Origin: Helicobacter trogontum
Lineage (GTDB): Bacteria; Campylobacterota; Campylobacteria; Campylobacterales; Helicobacteraceae
DNA length: 48,197 bases
Direction: 5' to 3'
Assembly (NCBI RefSeq): GCF_000765905.2
Contig: NZ_JRPL02000015.1
Span: 1 to 48,197, forward strand
The notes under the pieces: generated by a model
Seen by the model: the letters and a program-made list of their open reading frames with translations, nothing else
Database searches by the model: none
Told to the model about the DNA's origin: nothing
Shown here: in pieces, positions 7,267 to 16,938 of the stretch
Layout of the letters: the number at the start of each line of letters is the position of its first letter
How positions within the stretch are numbered: position 1 is the stretch's first letter
Translations under genes and position numbers: made by a program

Positions 7267-10200
7267 TTAGATTAGGATATTTCGCTCACCTTTGCTATTT
7301 GGTGCAGAGAGAAAACCTTCTTTTTCTAGTGCTTCTACAAGTGATGCAGATTTATTATAGCCAATACCAAGCTTTCTTTGTAGATAACTAATTGAAGTTT
7401 TATTATCTTGCAGCATAACTTCTTTTGCTCTATCCAGCAGACTACCATCACCGCTAAATTTATCACCCATGTTTGCACCTGGCTTTGTTTCACTAAGAAA
7501 GCTCTCATCATATTGCGGTTCTCTTTGTGCTTTGATAAAATCAACAATATGCTCTACTTCTTGTTCACTTACCCATGGAGCGTGAATACGCATGAGTCCA
7601 TTTGTAGTTGTAAAAAGTCCATCGCCATTACCAAGTAAGTCTTCTGCACCCATTTCGTCCAGAATAACCTTTGAATCAATGCGGCTGCCAACGCGATAGC
7701 TAATACGTGAGGGCAAGTTTGCTTTAATGTGCCCTGTGATAACATTTACGCTGCTTCTTTGTGTTGCAATAATTAAGTGCATCCCAGCAGCTCTTCCCAT
7801 TTGTGCAATCCGTGCAATAAAGGCCTCCGCTTCCTTACCGCCTGTAATCATTAAATCCGCAAGTTCATCAATAATAATGACAAAATTTGGCATCTTTACG
7901 CCCACTTTTTCATTATATGAAGCAATATTTTTTACTTTGATTTGTGAAAATAACTCATAGCGTTTATCCATTTCGATCGTTGCTACTTGTAAAGCTTTGA
8001 TAGCTTTATTTGGAGCATTGATAATAGGTGTAATCAGGTGTGGTAAATCCTCATAGGGTGCAAATTCTACTTGTTTTGGATCAATCATCATAAGTTTTAA
8101 ATTATCTGGATCATTGCGATATAAAAGCGAAAGGATAATAGCATTAACTCCTACTGATTTTCCACTCCCTGTTGTCCCTGCAACAAGCAAATGAGGCAAC
8201 TTTGCAAGATTTGCAACAATTGGCATACCACTTATATCCTTACCCAATGCAATAGTAAGTGGATCTTTTGAATCTAAGAAGGCAGGAGAATGCAAGATTT
8301 CTCGTAAATAAATTGTTTCTACTTTGCTATTTGGGATTTGGATACCTATGACGTCTTTGCCTGGTATTGGTGCTTGGATTCTAATGCTTTTTGCTTTAAG
8401 AATCCTTGCTAAGTCGTTTTTGTGACTTAGAATTTTTGAGACTTTTACATGTGTTTCTGGGCGAAACTCAAAAGTTGTTACGACTGGTCCTGTCAGGGTG
8501 TCAATAATATCACCACGAATTTTATGTGCATTAAAGATTTGCAACATTTTTTCTATTTTTGAATCAAGTTCAACATCTTGTATGCTATCTTGCTCTACTG
8601 GCTCTTGCAATAGTTTTAAAGGTGGCAATATAAAAGGTGGCATATCTGCGGTTTGTGTTGGCTTTGAGAGATTTGTATCATGATTTACAATGAGCATATC
8701 ATTCTGTCTTGCTTCTTCTTTTTTTTGTGCAATTTGTCTTATAATCATGTCTTCTCTATCTTCATGACTATTAGGTTCTATATATTGCGTTGAGAGGACT
8801 GCCTCATTATGTGTCATTTGAGATTCTCTGTGTAACATAGAATCTTTTTGTTGTGCATGAGTGATTGTGTCTTTATGTGTAAATGTGTGATCTGTGTGTA
8901 GATTGTTGGATTGTTTTATTGTTATGGGTGATTGCGTTATGCTTGATTCTGATTTTGTGTTATTAGGCTCCACAATGCTAGATTCTATATTGTGTAATGC
9001 TGTTGCATTTTCTTTTGTATGTGCTGTATTGTCAAACATATAAATTAGGGGTTGTGACTGCAAGGAGTGTGCTTGTATGCCTGTAAAGTAGTGTGTACTT
9101 GCTGGGTTTATGGAATGTGGGAAGTGCATGTGTGTTGCTATGTGCTGTGGCATTTGATCATATGTATTTATTATGATATTTTGTTGTGTTGGCAATGTTG
9201 TGTGCTGGTTTTCTGCAGCGTTTTGGAAATTTTGCTGTATAGAATCGTCATTATTATTGTCCAATTGGTTTGTGCGGTAGGGATTATTTGATGTAGCTCT
9301 TTGTGAGTCTTGAGTGTTATCTGTAGCGTTGTGGATATTAGATTCTGTAATGTTAGTTGAGACACTTTGATTAGGCATAGATTCTATGTGTAGATTGATA
9401 ATTTCCTGTGGCTTGTGTGTAATGCTGGATGTTATTGTATCAGGTGTTGAATCATCTTGTGTAATCTCTTTTATCTCAAAATCTGGCATATCTATATATT
9501 GGAAAACATGAGAATCTGTTTGATATGGTTGTATTGCTGTGGAATCCATTGCATTGTCATATTGATTAGGTGTTACTTGTGCAGAATCTATGTGATCAAC
9601 ATCTGATATATAAGATCCCATAGAGGTAGGGGTTATTTGACTATCATCGTTTTGATAAGTTTGTATATGATTGGTTTGTGGATAATCTTGTGTAATTGGC
9701 TCAATAAAAATTTCTTTTATATCATCCTCTTGTGAAGTAGCAATAGATTTAATAGAGTCTATAGATTCTGAAGAATGTGCAGGAGTTTCTGCGATGGAAT
9801 TATATATATCCAAATCCTGTGCAATAAAATCTTCTACAATAGAATTCTGTGTGCTCTCAAGATCTTGTTTTGTTGTATCTGCATCTAAGCTCTCTAGCTG
9901 TGTATCTATCTTCTCATAGTCTGGTAATGATGGGATTATTGTGGTGGTAGTTTCTGTGTGATCGTTATGATTGGCTATAGATTCTAATGGTGGTATTAAT
10001 GGGTTTTCTTGCAAATTACTTGGCTGTAAATCCTGTGTATCCAGATTATGTATGTTTGGAACATATGGATGCAAGACTTGTGCTTGTATGGAATCTAGAT
10101 TAGATTCTTGTTCATACATATCTGTATGAACCGGTGCACTATTTTTTTCCATAGATATTGAGCTTGTTTCATACGATTTGGCTAATGGGTTTACCTCTGT

Positions 10201-11829
10201 CTTTGTTGCAATAGTATTATGTGTTGTATTAATTGGAGAATGCTTAATGCTGTTAGCAGATTTTTTTTGCGTAAAGCTCATGTCGAGTGTTTTATAACTT
10301 GCTTGTGTTGGTGTTGGTTCTGCCTGTTGCACATCATTAAGTGTGATTTTTATCGTTTTTTTTTGTTCCAGGTGATTTGTATCTAAAACTGCTTCTTGTT
10401 GCGATGTGTTTACCATGTGAGCATTACTTTGTCTTTGGGGCTCTTTTATGCGTATAGTAGGTAAATCTTGTGCAGCTGTTTTGTGTTGCGTTTCAGTTGT
10501 ATGACTTTTTGCATAAGTGTCTAAAGAACTTTGTGTGGTTGGTGTTAAATCGTTTTTTATTGTAGTCCCGTCTTTTATTGTAAAAGATTCTGCTGTTTTG
10601 GTGTGTATTGATATAGAATCTTGTGTTTTTTGTTTGATGAGATTTGTTGTCTTTACCTCTCGTGGCGGCATGTCTATGGTTTGCCAATCATCCATTGTCG
10701 CTAGCATCTTTGGTTGCTGTGTTTTTGCAAAACTTTCAAGAGGATTTGCATCACTTCTTTCTTCTTTGAGTCTAAACGTCATTGGCTCATCTGCATGAAA
10801 TGTTTGTCGTTGATTTTGTTTTGGATAGAAATTTGTTTTTTGGAATCTCCTCAAAAGTTCTTCATCATTATTTCGCATTTGCGTACGTGGCGTATGTGTG
10901 ATGGATGAAATATTGCCATCATCATATTGTTGATATGAAAGCGTTTGTGTCGTGCTCATATTGTTGCTAGGTTTGACTTGGATGTGGAAGCTTTCTTTAT
11001 GATTGTGTGGCTTTTTTGCTTCTGTTTTAATATGTGTGTCACCAGGATTTCTTTCTTGATTATGCATCAAATTTTGGTTTTGCGTGTCTGTATTTTGAAA
11101 GACATCATTGTTTTTTTGGCGTGGATATTCATCAAGTGCTCTCTCAAGCAATGGTTCATAATCTACGTATTTGCTCTTTGTTGTTGTAACTTTCTCGCTC
11201 AGCTCTTGATTGACTATCTTTTTATTTTCTCTTTGTGCCTGATCTAAGCTTAAATCAGCGTATTTAGACTTTAGTTGATGAAATATTGTTTTTGTGGTAT
11301 TCTTCAAGGCACACCAAGCTATCTGTAAGCTCCCTCCAAGATAGCCCACAATAAAAGTTGCAGTGCGTTCGGCAATACGTAATAATGCCATACTGATACA
11401 AATAAATGCCACAATTGCAACGCCAAATGAACCGATATAAGGTATAAGCATCTCCTGCAAATAATTACCAAATTGCCCACTATGGAATACCAGTGATTGC
11501 AAGAGCAATAACCCTATAAAGAGCAGTAAATATGCAAAGCTTAACTGAATCTTTCGAAAAGAATAGCTTGTGTCATCATGGAATCTGTAAATGGGCAATA
11601 AAAGCAGTGGTAAATATATGTATGCAAGATACCCAAACATACCGCGATTGAAGTTTGCAAAACTATTACCAAAGCCCCCGATCTTGAAGAAATTATTTGA
11701 CAATGCGACACCACTTAATGCCACATCAGGTGAGGTATAACCAAAGATAGTTGCCAACCATAAATACAATATACAACAGCTAATAAAGACAAATATATAA
11801 ATTTTTTTTATGATGAATCCTTGTTGCAA
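7267..11829 (-). CDS. ftsK: DNA translocase FtsK with a very long linker
   Basis: FtsK anchors at the septum and pumps DNA to resolve chromosome dimers. Domain order over 1520 residues: four membrane segments (about 9-165); a linker (about 200-1065) dominated by Thr, Gln, Asn, His, Ser, Asp and Glu; the alpha/beta motor (about 1070-1450) with Walker A GTTGSGKSVG near 1215 and Walker B IIIDELADLM; and the DNA-reading gamma winged helix (about 1457-1520, SYLQRKLGIGYNKSASLVE). The start is TTG with no strong ribosome site. A minus-strand TATAAT (11855-11850) gives a leader of only about 14 bases, so TTG is the only plausible start. The linker is much longer than I expect for Helicobacter FtsK and contains A8 and A9 runs. 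The gene diverges from the 490-residue protein next to it. Confidence 0.95.
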   Translation of the reverse strand: MQQGFIIKKIYIFVFISCCILYLWLATIFGYTSPDVALSGVALSNNFFKIGGFGNSFANFNRGMFGYLAYIYLPLLLLPIYRFHDDTSYSFRKIQLSFAYLLLFIGLLLLQSLVFHSGQFGNYLQEMLIPYIGSFGVAIVAFICISMALLRIAERTATFIVGYLGGSLQIAWCALKNTTKTIFHQLKSKYADLSLDQAQRENKKIVNQELSEKVTTTKSKYVDYEPLLERALDEYPRQKNNDVFQNTDTQNQNLMHNQERNPGDTHIKTEAKKPHNHKESFHIQVKPSNNMSTTQTLSYQQYDDGNISSITHTPRTQMRNNDEELLRRFQKTNFYPKQNQRQTFHADEPMTFRLKEERSDANPLESFAKTQQPKMLATMDDWQTIDMPPREVKTTNLIKQKTQDSISIHTKTAESFTIKDGTTIKNDLTPTTQSSLDTYAKSHTTETQHKTAAQDLPTIRIKEPQRQSNAHMVNTSQQEAVLDTNHLEQKKTIKITLNDVQQAEPTPTQASYKTLDMSFTQKKSANSIKHSPINTTHNTIATKTEVNPLAKSYETSSISMEKNSAPVHTDMYEQESNLDSIQAQVLHPYVPNIHNLDTQDLQPSNLQENPLIPPLESIANHNDHTETTTTIIPSLPDYEKIDTQLESLDADTTKQDLESTQNSIVEDFIAQDLDIYNSIAETPAHSSESIDSIKSIATSQEDDIKEIFIEPITQDYPQTNHIQTYQNDDSQITPTSMGSYISDVDHIDSAQVTPNQYDNAMDSTAIQPYQTDSHVFQYIDMPDFEIKEITQDDSTPDTITSSITHKPQEIINLHIESMPNQSVSTNITESNIHNATDNTQDSQRATSNNPYRTNQLDNNNDDSIQQNFQNAAENQHTTLPTQQNIIINTYDQMPQHIATHMHFPHSINPASTHYFTGIQAHSLQSQPLIYMFDNTAHTKENATALHNIESSIVEPNNTKSESSITQSPITIKQSNNLHTDHTFTHKDTITHAQQKDSMLHRESQMTHNEAVLSTQYIEPNSHEDREDMIIRQIAQKKEEARQNDMLIVNHDTNLSKPTQTADMPPFILPPLKLLQEPVEQDSIQDVELDSKIEKMLQIFNAHKIRGDIIDTLTGPVVTTFEFRPETHVKVSKILSHKNDLARILKAKSIRIQAPIPGKDVIGIQIPNSKVETIYLREILHSPAFLDSKDPLTIALGKDISGMPIVANLAKLPHLLVAGTTGSGKSVGVNAIILSLLYRNDPDNLKLMMIDPKQVEFAPYEDLPHLITPIINAPNKAIKALQVATIEMDKRYELFSQIKVKNIASYNEKVGVKMPNFVIIIDELADLMITGGKEAEAFIARIAQMGRAAGMHLIIATQRSSVNVITGHIKANLPSRISYRVGSRIDSKVILDEMGAEDLLGNGDGLFTTTNGLMRIHAPWVSEQEVEHIVDFIKAQREPQYDESFLSETKPGANMGDKFSGDGSLLDRAKEVMLQDNKTSISYLQRKLGIGYNKSASLVEALEKEGFLSAPNSKGERNILI
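10356..10364. repeat. Homopolymer T9 (A9 in ftsK reading direction)
   Basis: Nine T on the plus strand, encoding Lys-Lys within the FtsK linker. A T8 run lies at 10261-10268. Runs of this length can slip; a slip here would truncate FtsK before its motor. Both runs are in frame as sequenced. Confidence 0.6.
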
Positions 11830-11849
11830 AATATAATTTTTCTGTTAAA

Positions 11850-11855
11850 ATTATA
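11850..11855 (-). promoter_or_regulatory. -10 element of ftsK
   Basis: Minus-strand TTGCTATAATTTT contains TGCTATAAT. Transcription should begin near 11843, only about 14 bases ahead of the TTG start codon. Confidence 0.55.
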
Positions 11856-11905
11856 GCAATTTTTTGTCTTGATTGATTTACGATTTTGATTGATAAGGAG
11901 TTGTG

Positions 11906-13375
11906 ATGCATGGAAAAATAACGCGCTACACTGCTACGACGGGTTCAGGTGTTATTATGAATGCTTCAAAAAAGATCTTTGAGCTAAAAAAAGAAAGTTG
12001 GCATGATGGTAGAAATCGCCCAGCTGTTGGTATGTACGTGGAGTTTAGAACAAATGATGGGGGAATCCAAGTAACAGATGCACGTGCTTCAAAATATCAA
12101 TCATTTCCACCAGATGCACTTATTAGAGAAATAGACTTTTGGAAAAGTAATACTGATGAAGAACTCCAAAATAAAGAATCAGAGTTGCGTGCAAAAGAAG
12201 TGCAAAAGATTTTTGCACAAACAAATTATTTGAAATTAACAGAAATTGAAATCAATCGCAGTGTGCAAGATTGTATTAAAGAATTTTTTAGTGCAGAACT
12301 TAGAAGTGTTGAGTTTCTAAAAGAGCTTGATCTATCAACATTGACACCACTTATCAATTTTTCAATTAGTAAAAGGTTTTTAAATAAAGCGTTAGATCAC
12401 CTTATTTTTTCAGATAGAAAGCTCAATATTGATATGTTTGCAGAATACCACTCAAGACTTGGCACACTAGAATATTCGCATAATTTTTTTACAAAAAACG
12501 AGCTTAATCCAGAAAGAATATTTGAAGAGGCTTTTCTTGAATATCAGTTTAACTATAAAGGGGCAGTACGTGCTGCAAATGGCATTAAAGAACGCATTAT
12601 GCAACTTCAAAATAAAATCCGCACAACTGCACATGATCTTAAAATACTCCACAAGAGACTTGAGGCAAAAAAAGGCGATGAAAATGAGATCAAGGAAAAA
12701 ATCGCTAGAATGAGAGCTAATTCTGATAAAGCGCATGAAGAGACAAAAACACTCACAAAAGCATATGAGAATCTCGAAGGGCTATGTAAGAACTTTGCAC
12801 AGAAGAATTTAAAAATTTTTGAAGCTGTTTTTAGAAAGACTGTTAGTATGCTGCGAGAAAAAACAGAAGAAGCATTAAATGTTACTGCTACACAGCTTGA
12901 TAATCAGATATGGGAGCTTGGCATGAAGTCAGTTTCCATACGCAATGTTTTTTTTAAGCATGATATTAATGAACCTTATTGTATGATGACATTTTTAGGT
13001 CAAACTATTAAGAAGCTTGATAAAGGTAAGATTACAGCGGCTAATGAGCAGGCAATGTATAAATACTATACAAATCATCAAAGAAATTATGTCAAAAAGT
13101 TTCTTATCCTCACAAATCAGCCAAAAGTGGAAGTTAATGTAAAAATTGACATTATGAGTCAAAGTAAAAACAATAATGTTGTGATTGCCAAAAAGGATTC
13201 ACAATTTTTTGTTGCTGTGAATAAAGAGAAATTTGAGGGTATCTATATTGATACGACAGGATTGGATAAGTCTGCTTTACAGCGTATTTTAACTGACACC
13301 AAAGAATCTAAATATAACAAAGAAGCCAATATCTCACTTATCACAAAAGAGCAAATTGCCTCCATGAAAGAATAA
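11906..13375 (+). CDS. Uncharacterised protein, OB/cold-shock-like N-terminus plus coiled coil
   Basis: I do not recognise a named family. The 489-residue product begins MHGKITRYTATTGSGVIM and continues to VGMYVEFR. This resembles the first strands of a cold-shock OB fold (G-K-I-x-x-Y ... G-x-G-x-I), without clear RNP motifs. Residues ~85-180 are mostly helical. A charged coiled coil lies at ~215-320 (KIRTTAHDLKILHKRLEAKK). A mixed C-terminal part follows. ATG at 11906 is preferred over the adjacent GTG at 11903 because the AAGGAG site sits five bases from the ATG. It is divergent from ftsK across 75 bp, so the two may share control. Nucleic-acid binding is inference. Confidence 0.75.
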   Translation: MHGKITRYTATTGSGVIMNASKKIFELKKESWHDGRNRPAVGMYVEFRTNDGGIQVTDARASKYQSFPPDALIREIDFWKSNTDEELQNKESELRAKEVQKIFAQTNYLKLTEIEINRSVQDCIKEFFSAELRSVEFLKELDLSTLTPLINFSISKRFLNKALDHLIFSDRKLNIDMFAEYHSRLGTLEYSHNFFTKNELNPERIFEEAFLEYQFNYKGAVRAANGIKERIMQLQNKIRTTAHDLKILHKRLEAKKGDENEIKEKIARMRANSDKAHEETKTLTKAYENLEGLCKNFAQKNLKIFEAVFRKTVSMLREKTEEALNVTATQLDNQIWELGMKSVSIRNVFFKHDINEPYCMMTFLGQTIKKLDKGKITAANEQAMYKYYTNHQRNYVKKFLILTNQPKVEVNVKIDIMSQSKNNNVVIAKKDSQFFVAVNKEKFEGIYIDTTGLDKSALQRILTDTKESKYNKEANISLITKEQIASMKE

Positions 13376-14195
13376 GTAAACCTCATTTGGTAGAGATTTA
13401 ACTCACCATAAAGCATTATATTTTTGGTATTTTAAACATGCGTAATAAGAAATATCAAGTAAATATTGTTCTCCAAATTTTATCTTTGAATATTTTTTAA
13501 GCATTTAATAAATAAAGTAAGATTTTTGTGATATACCTAGTATTTGTAATAGTTATTCAAGCATAGTATATGTTTCATGATTACTTGTTGTCTCCACGTT
13601 AAAGGCTTAAATACAAGGTTTTAGATTCTAAAATAACATTTTTATTGTTGTAATTATGCATTAGATATTTACATGGGATATTTTTTATTTGCTTTTTAAA
13701 AATACTAGGAATTTGGGTTCTAAGAACTTCAATTTCAGAATCTTGTAATCTGTATAAGATGGTTGAAGTCTAAATCTTCATAGCTATACAAACTAATTTT
13801 ATAGCCCAATATCAAAGTAGAATGAATATTTCTATTTTGCAAATATAAACTAATGAGCCAAGATATAAAAATCTAGTTAGATTTTTTGCTTTAAATCATA
13901 AGTTGCCATAATATTATGTCGTGGTATATCAATATTATGATTTGGTGGTTAGAAGCAATGCGTCTCTTATTTGCATGTTATTTAGAAATACACTTTTTAT
14001 TGCTACAATGCAAATCTACGTGTTCTAGTTAAATCGTAAAGATTACTTACGAAACAATGATGCTTAAGTATGTGTTGTAGATATTATGTTATTTATTAAA
14101 CTAGACTCATACTTAAGAGATACATATACAATGAAGGCTATTTAGGGATTTGTAGCAAAAAATAAACTAATGAGTTTTGTAAAAATGGAGAACAA
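13376..14195. other. Gene-free 820-bp region upstream of hisS
   Basis: No credible reading frame or tRNA. A perfect 10-bp inverted repeat (CTTAAGTATG at 14063-14072 and its complement at 14108-14117) lies about 80-130 bp before hisS and could be part of its leader. The T-box-like elements that control aminoacyl-tRNA synthetases in Gram-positives are not seen. The rest is featureless AT-rich sequence, possibly a decayed gene. Confidence 0.5.
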
Positions 14196-15524
14196 ATGAA
14201 TAATACATTGATACAACCAAGAACTCTAAGTGGATTTAGGGATAGGTTGCCTCAAGAGGCTTATGCAAAGGCAAGTATTTTAGAAAAAGTAAGTGAAGTG
14301 TTTTTAAGCTATGGCTTCATGCCTATTGAAACGCCTCATTTAGAATATGCTGATATCTTGGTGAAACAAGGAAGCGAGGAGATTCAAAAGGAGTTGTATC
14401 GCTTTAGAGATCATGGAGATAGGGATGTTGCTTTGCGTTTCGATCAAACTGTGCCTTTGGCACGTTTTATTACGCAACATCGCCATGAGCTTATCATGCC
14501 TTTTAAACGCTATGTGATTGGAAATGTATTCCGTGGAGAACGTGCACAAAAGGGGCGATATAGAGAATTTACGCAGTGTGATTTTGATTTTATTGGCAGT
14601 GATTCCCTAAGCTGTGATGCTGAAATTTTACAAGTTATTTATAGTTCATTAAGTGCGCTCGGCTTACAGGAATTTACCATTTGGGTTAATCATCGTGATA
14701 TTTTGAATGGAATTTTTGCACACTTTGGTTTGCATGAGAATATTGAATCAGGCTTGCGTATCATAGATAAGCTTGATAAGATTGGATTAGATGAAGTGCA
14801 AAAAGAGTTGCAAAAGGAATTGCAAATTACAGCAGAAAAAGCACAAGAGATTTGTAAGCTTGTTATGATTAAGCAGACTTCACATTATAGCGAATTCTTT
14901 AAAGAGATTGCTTATCTTAAAGATTATAATGATGCTTTACGTAAAGGGCTACAGGATTTGGAATCTATGTTTAATATTCTTGATGATTTGGAGCTTGATA
15001 TATCGAGTTGTCGTATTAATTTTTCTATTGCTCGAGGGCTTGGCTATTATACAGGTATTGTTTATGAAACAACACTCAATAGATTAAAAAGTATTGGGAG
15101 TGTTTGTAGTGGTGGACGTTATGATAATTTGACACAGAGTTTTAGTAAAGAGCGATTAAGCGGCGTTGGTGCAAGTATTGGTCTTGACAGACTAATTGCT
15201 GCACTCATGGAGCTTGGAATCTTAGAATTGCATGGGACTGCGGTAAGAGCATTATTGATTGTAACAAATGATGCTTACTTTGCTTTTGCACATAAGATTG
15301 CAGAGGCTTTAAGACATAGCAATGTAAAGGCTGAAGTATATCCAGATGCAGTAAAGATTAAAAAATCACTGGGCTATGCAAATGCGAAAGGACATGAGTT
15401 TGGGATTATCATTGGTGATGAGGAATTTCAAACAAAAACACTTTCTGTTAAGAATATGACTTCTGGTATACAAATTGAGAAAGTCAGCTTTTTACATGCA
15501 TTACAGATTATAAGAAATTCTTAA
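14196..15524 (+). CDS. hisS: Histidyl-tRNA synthetase
   Basis: Class II aminoacyl-tRNA synthetase that charges tRNA-His in the cytoplasm. The 442-residue length is normal. Motif 1 follows [12 protein letters not shown] and includes PIETPHLEY; motif 2 is [20 protein letters not shown]; the His-specific motifs are [13 protein letters not shown] and CSGGRYDNL; motif 3 is [12 protein letters not shown]. The anticodon-binding domain starts near residue 345 ([12 protein letters not shown]). Shine-Dalgarno GGAGAA precedes the ATG. Confidence 0.97.
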   Translation: MNNTLIQPRTLSGFRDRLPQEAYAKASILEKVSEVFLSYGFMPIETPHLEYADILVKQGSEEIQKELYRFRDHGDRDVALRFDQTVPLARFITQHRHELIMPFKRYVIGNVFRGERAQKGRYREFTQCDFDFIGSDSLSCDAEILQVIYSSLSALGLQEFTIWVNHRDILNGIFAHFGLHENIESGLRIIDKLDKIGLDEVQKELQKELQITAEKAQEICKLVMIKQTSHYSEFFKEIAYLKDYNDALRKGLQDLESMFNILDDLELDISSCRINFSIARGLGYYTGIVYETTLNRLKSIGSVCSGGRYDNLTQSFSKERLSGVGASIGLDRLIAALMELGILELHGTAVRALLIVTNDAYFAFAHKIAEALRHSNVKAEVYPDAVKIKKSLGYANAKGHEFGIIIGDEEFQTKTLSVKNMTSGIQIEKVSFLHALQIIRNS

Positions 15525-15803
15525 TGGTATTTTTTGGGTAGGGTTTAAAAAGAAAATGAGAAAATAAAGGATATATTCTCTAGAAACTATACAAACGACA
15601 TCAGAGAAAGCTTATATTTTTTATTGAAATATGCAAAAGAATTGGATTATGGATTTTTACATAGTTTTGCAATAAGCTTTTATGTAAAATAATGATAGAA
15701 TTATAGGACCTTGTTGGTTTTTGGTTGTTAAAGGCTGATATAGTCATATTGAGAAGGTTTTGTCATAACTTTAGAGGAATATATAAAAATGGAAAGGAAG
15801 AAC

Positions 15804-16739
15804 ATGCAACTCGTTTTACTTGATTCGATGACACTTGGTGATTTTGATGAGAAGATTTTTACACAATTTGGTGATTTTAAATCGTATCCGACAACAAATT
15901 CTGCACAGGTTTTAGAACGTGCAAAGGACGCAGATATTATTATTACAAATAAGGTTGTGCTTGATTCTGCGATTTTATCTTCTTTGCCGAAGTTAAAGCT
16001 CATTTGTATAAGTGCAACAGGTACAAATAATATTGATATGGAGTATGCTAAAGCACACAATATAATAGTAAAAAATGTAGCTGGTTATTCTACACATTCG
16101 GTTGCACAACATACACTTATGTTGGCATTAAGTCTGCTTGGTCGTTTATCTTATTATTCACAATATGTGCAACAAGGACAATGGTGCAAAAGTGAAATTT
16201 TTTGCCACCTTGCTTATGATCTGCAAGATATTTATGGTAAGCAATGGGGTATTATAGGTTATGGCAGTATTGGTAAACAGGTATGTAGTCTTGCAAAGGC
16301 TTTTGGCGCACAGGTGAGTTATCATTCTACAAGTGGGAATAATACGCAAAATGACATACCACATAAGAGTTTAGATGAAATTTTAAAGACAAGTGATATT
16401 TTGTCCATTCATGCTCCACTTAATGATACAACACGGAATCTCATTGCAAAAGAACAATTACAGATGTTAAAGAAAGGAGCAATTCTACTTAATCTTGGTC
16501 GGGGTGGTATTGTTAATGAAAGAGATCTAGCACAAGCCTTACAAACCCAAGATTTTCTATTTGGTGCAGATGTGTTGGAATATGAGCCAATGCAGCCAAA
16601 TCATCCCTTACTTGATTCTAACATTATGCATAAAGTCCTTATTACACCACATATTGCATGGGCATATAAAGATACAAAGGAACGATTGTTGCAGATGGTG
16701 GCAGAGAATATCAAGCAGTTTCTGAATGTGACTGCTTAA
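15804..16739 (+). CDS. D-isomer 2-hydroxyacid dehydrogenase (NAD-dependent)
   Basis: The family reduces 2-oxo acids or oxidises D-2-hydroxyacids with NAD(H), like glycerate or lactate dehydrogenase and SerA. The Rossmann signature is GYGSIGKQV (about residues 155-163). The substrate Arg lies in NLGRGGIVNE, and the catalytic His in TPHIAW. ATG at 15804 (311 aa, MQLVLLDSMTLGDF) is chosen because AAAGGA sits five bases upstream and the start then aligns with the family. An in-frame ATG at 15789 would add five residues and also has a possible ribosome site (AGAGGA). The exact substrate cannot be told. Confidence 0.88.
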   Translation: MQLVLLDSMTLGDFDEKIFTQFGDFKSYPTTNSAQVLERAKDADIIITNKVVLDSAILSSLPKLKLICISATGTNNIDMEYAKAHNIIVKNVAGYSTHSVAQHTLMLALSLLGRLSYYSQYVQQGQWCKSEIFCHLAYDLQDIYGKQWGIIGYGSIGKQVCSLAKAFGAQVSYHSTSGNNTQNDIPHKSLDEILKTSDILSIHAPLNDTTRNLIAKEQLQMLKKGAILLNLGRGGIVNERDLAQALQTQDFLFGADVLEYEPMQPNHPLLDSNIMHKVLITPHIAWAYKDTKERLLQMVAENIKQFLNVTA

Positions 16740-16938
16740 TGCTGATTTAGCATGTTTTATATAAGCATACAAGTTATATGATTAAATACAATATAGTAAA
16801 AGTTTTAAATGAAGTATGCTTTTGTTTGATGATTTTTGAGAGATTCTGGGAAGATAGAGCAGGGTATAGACTCCTAAGCTCCAATAGCAAGGTAATGTAT
16901 AACTTTGTATTATAGAATCTTAAAAAGCAAGGAAATAT

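Noticed and set aside
9067-9365. Overlapping frames on both strands in the ftsK linker
   Set aside because: They are shadows caused by low-complexity codons of the linker; the ftsK frame is continuous and has the domains.
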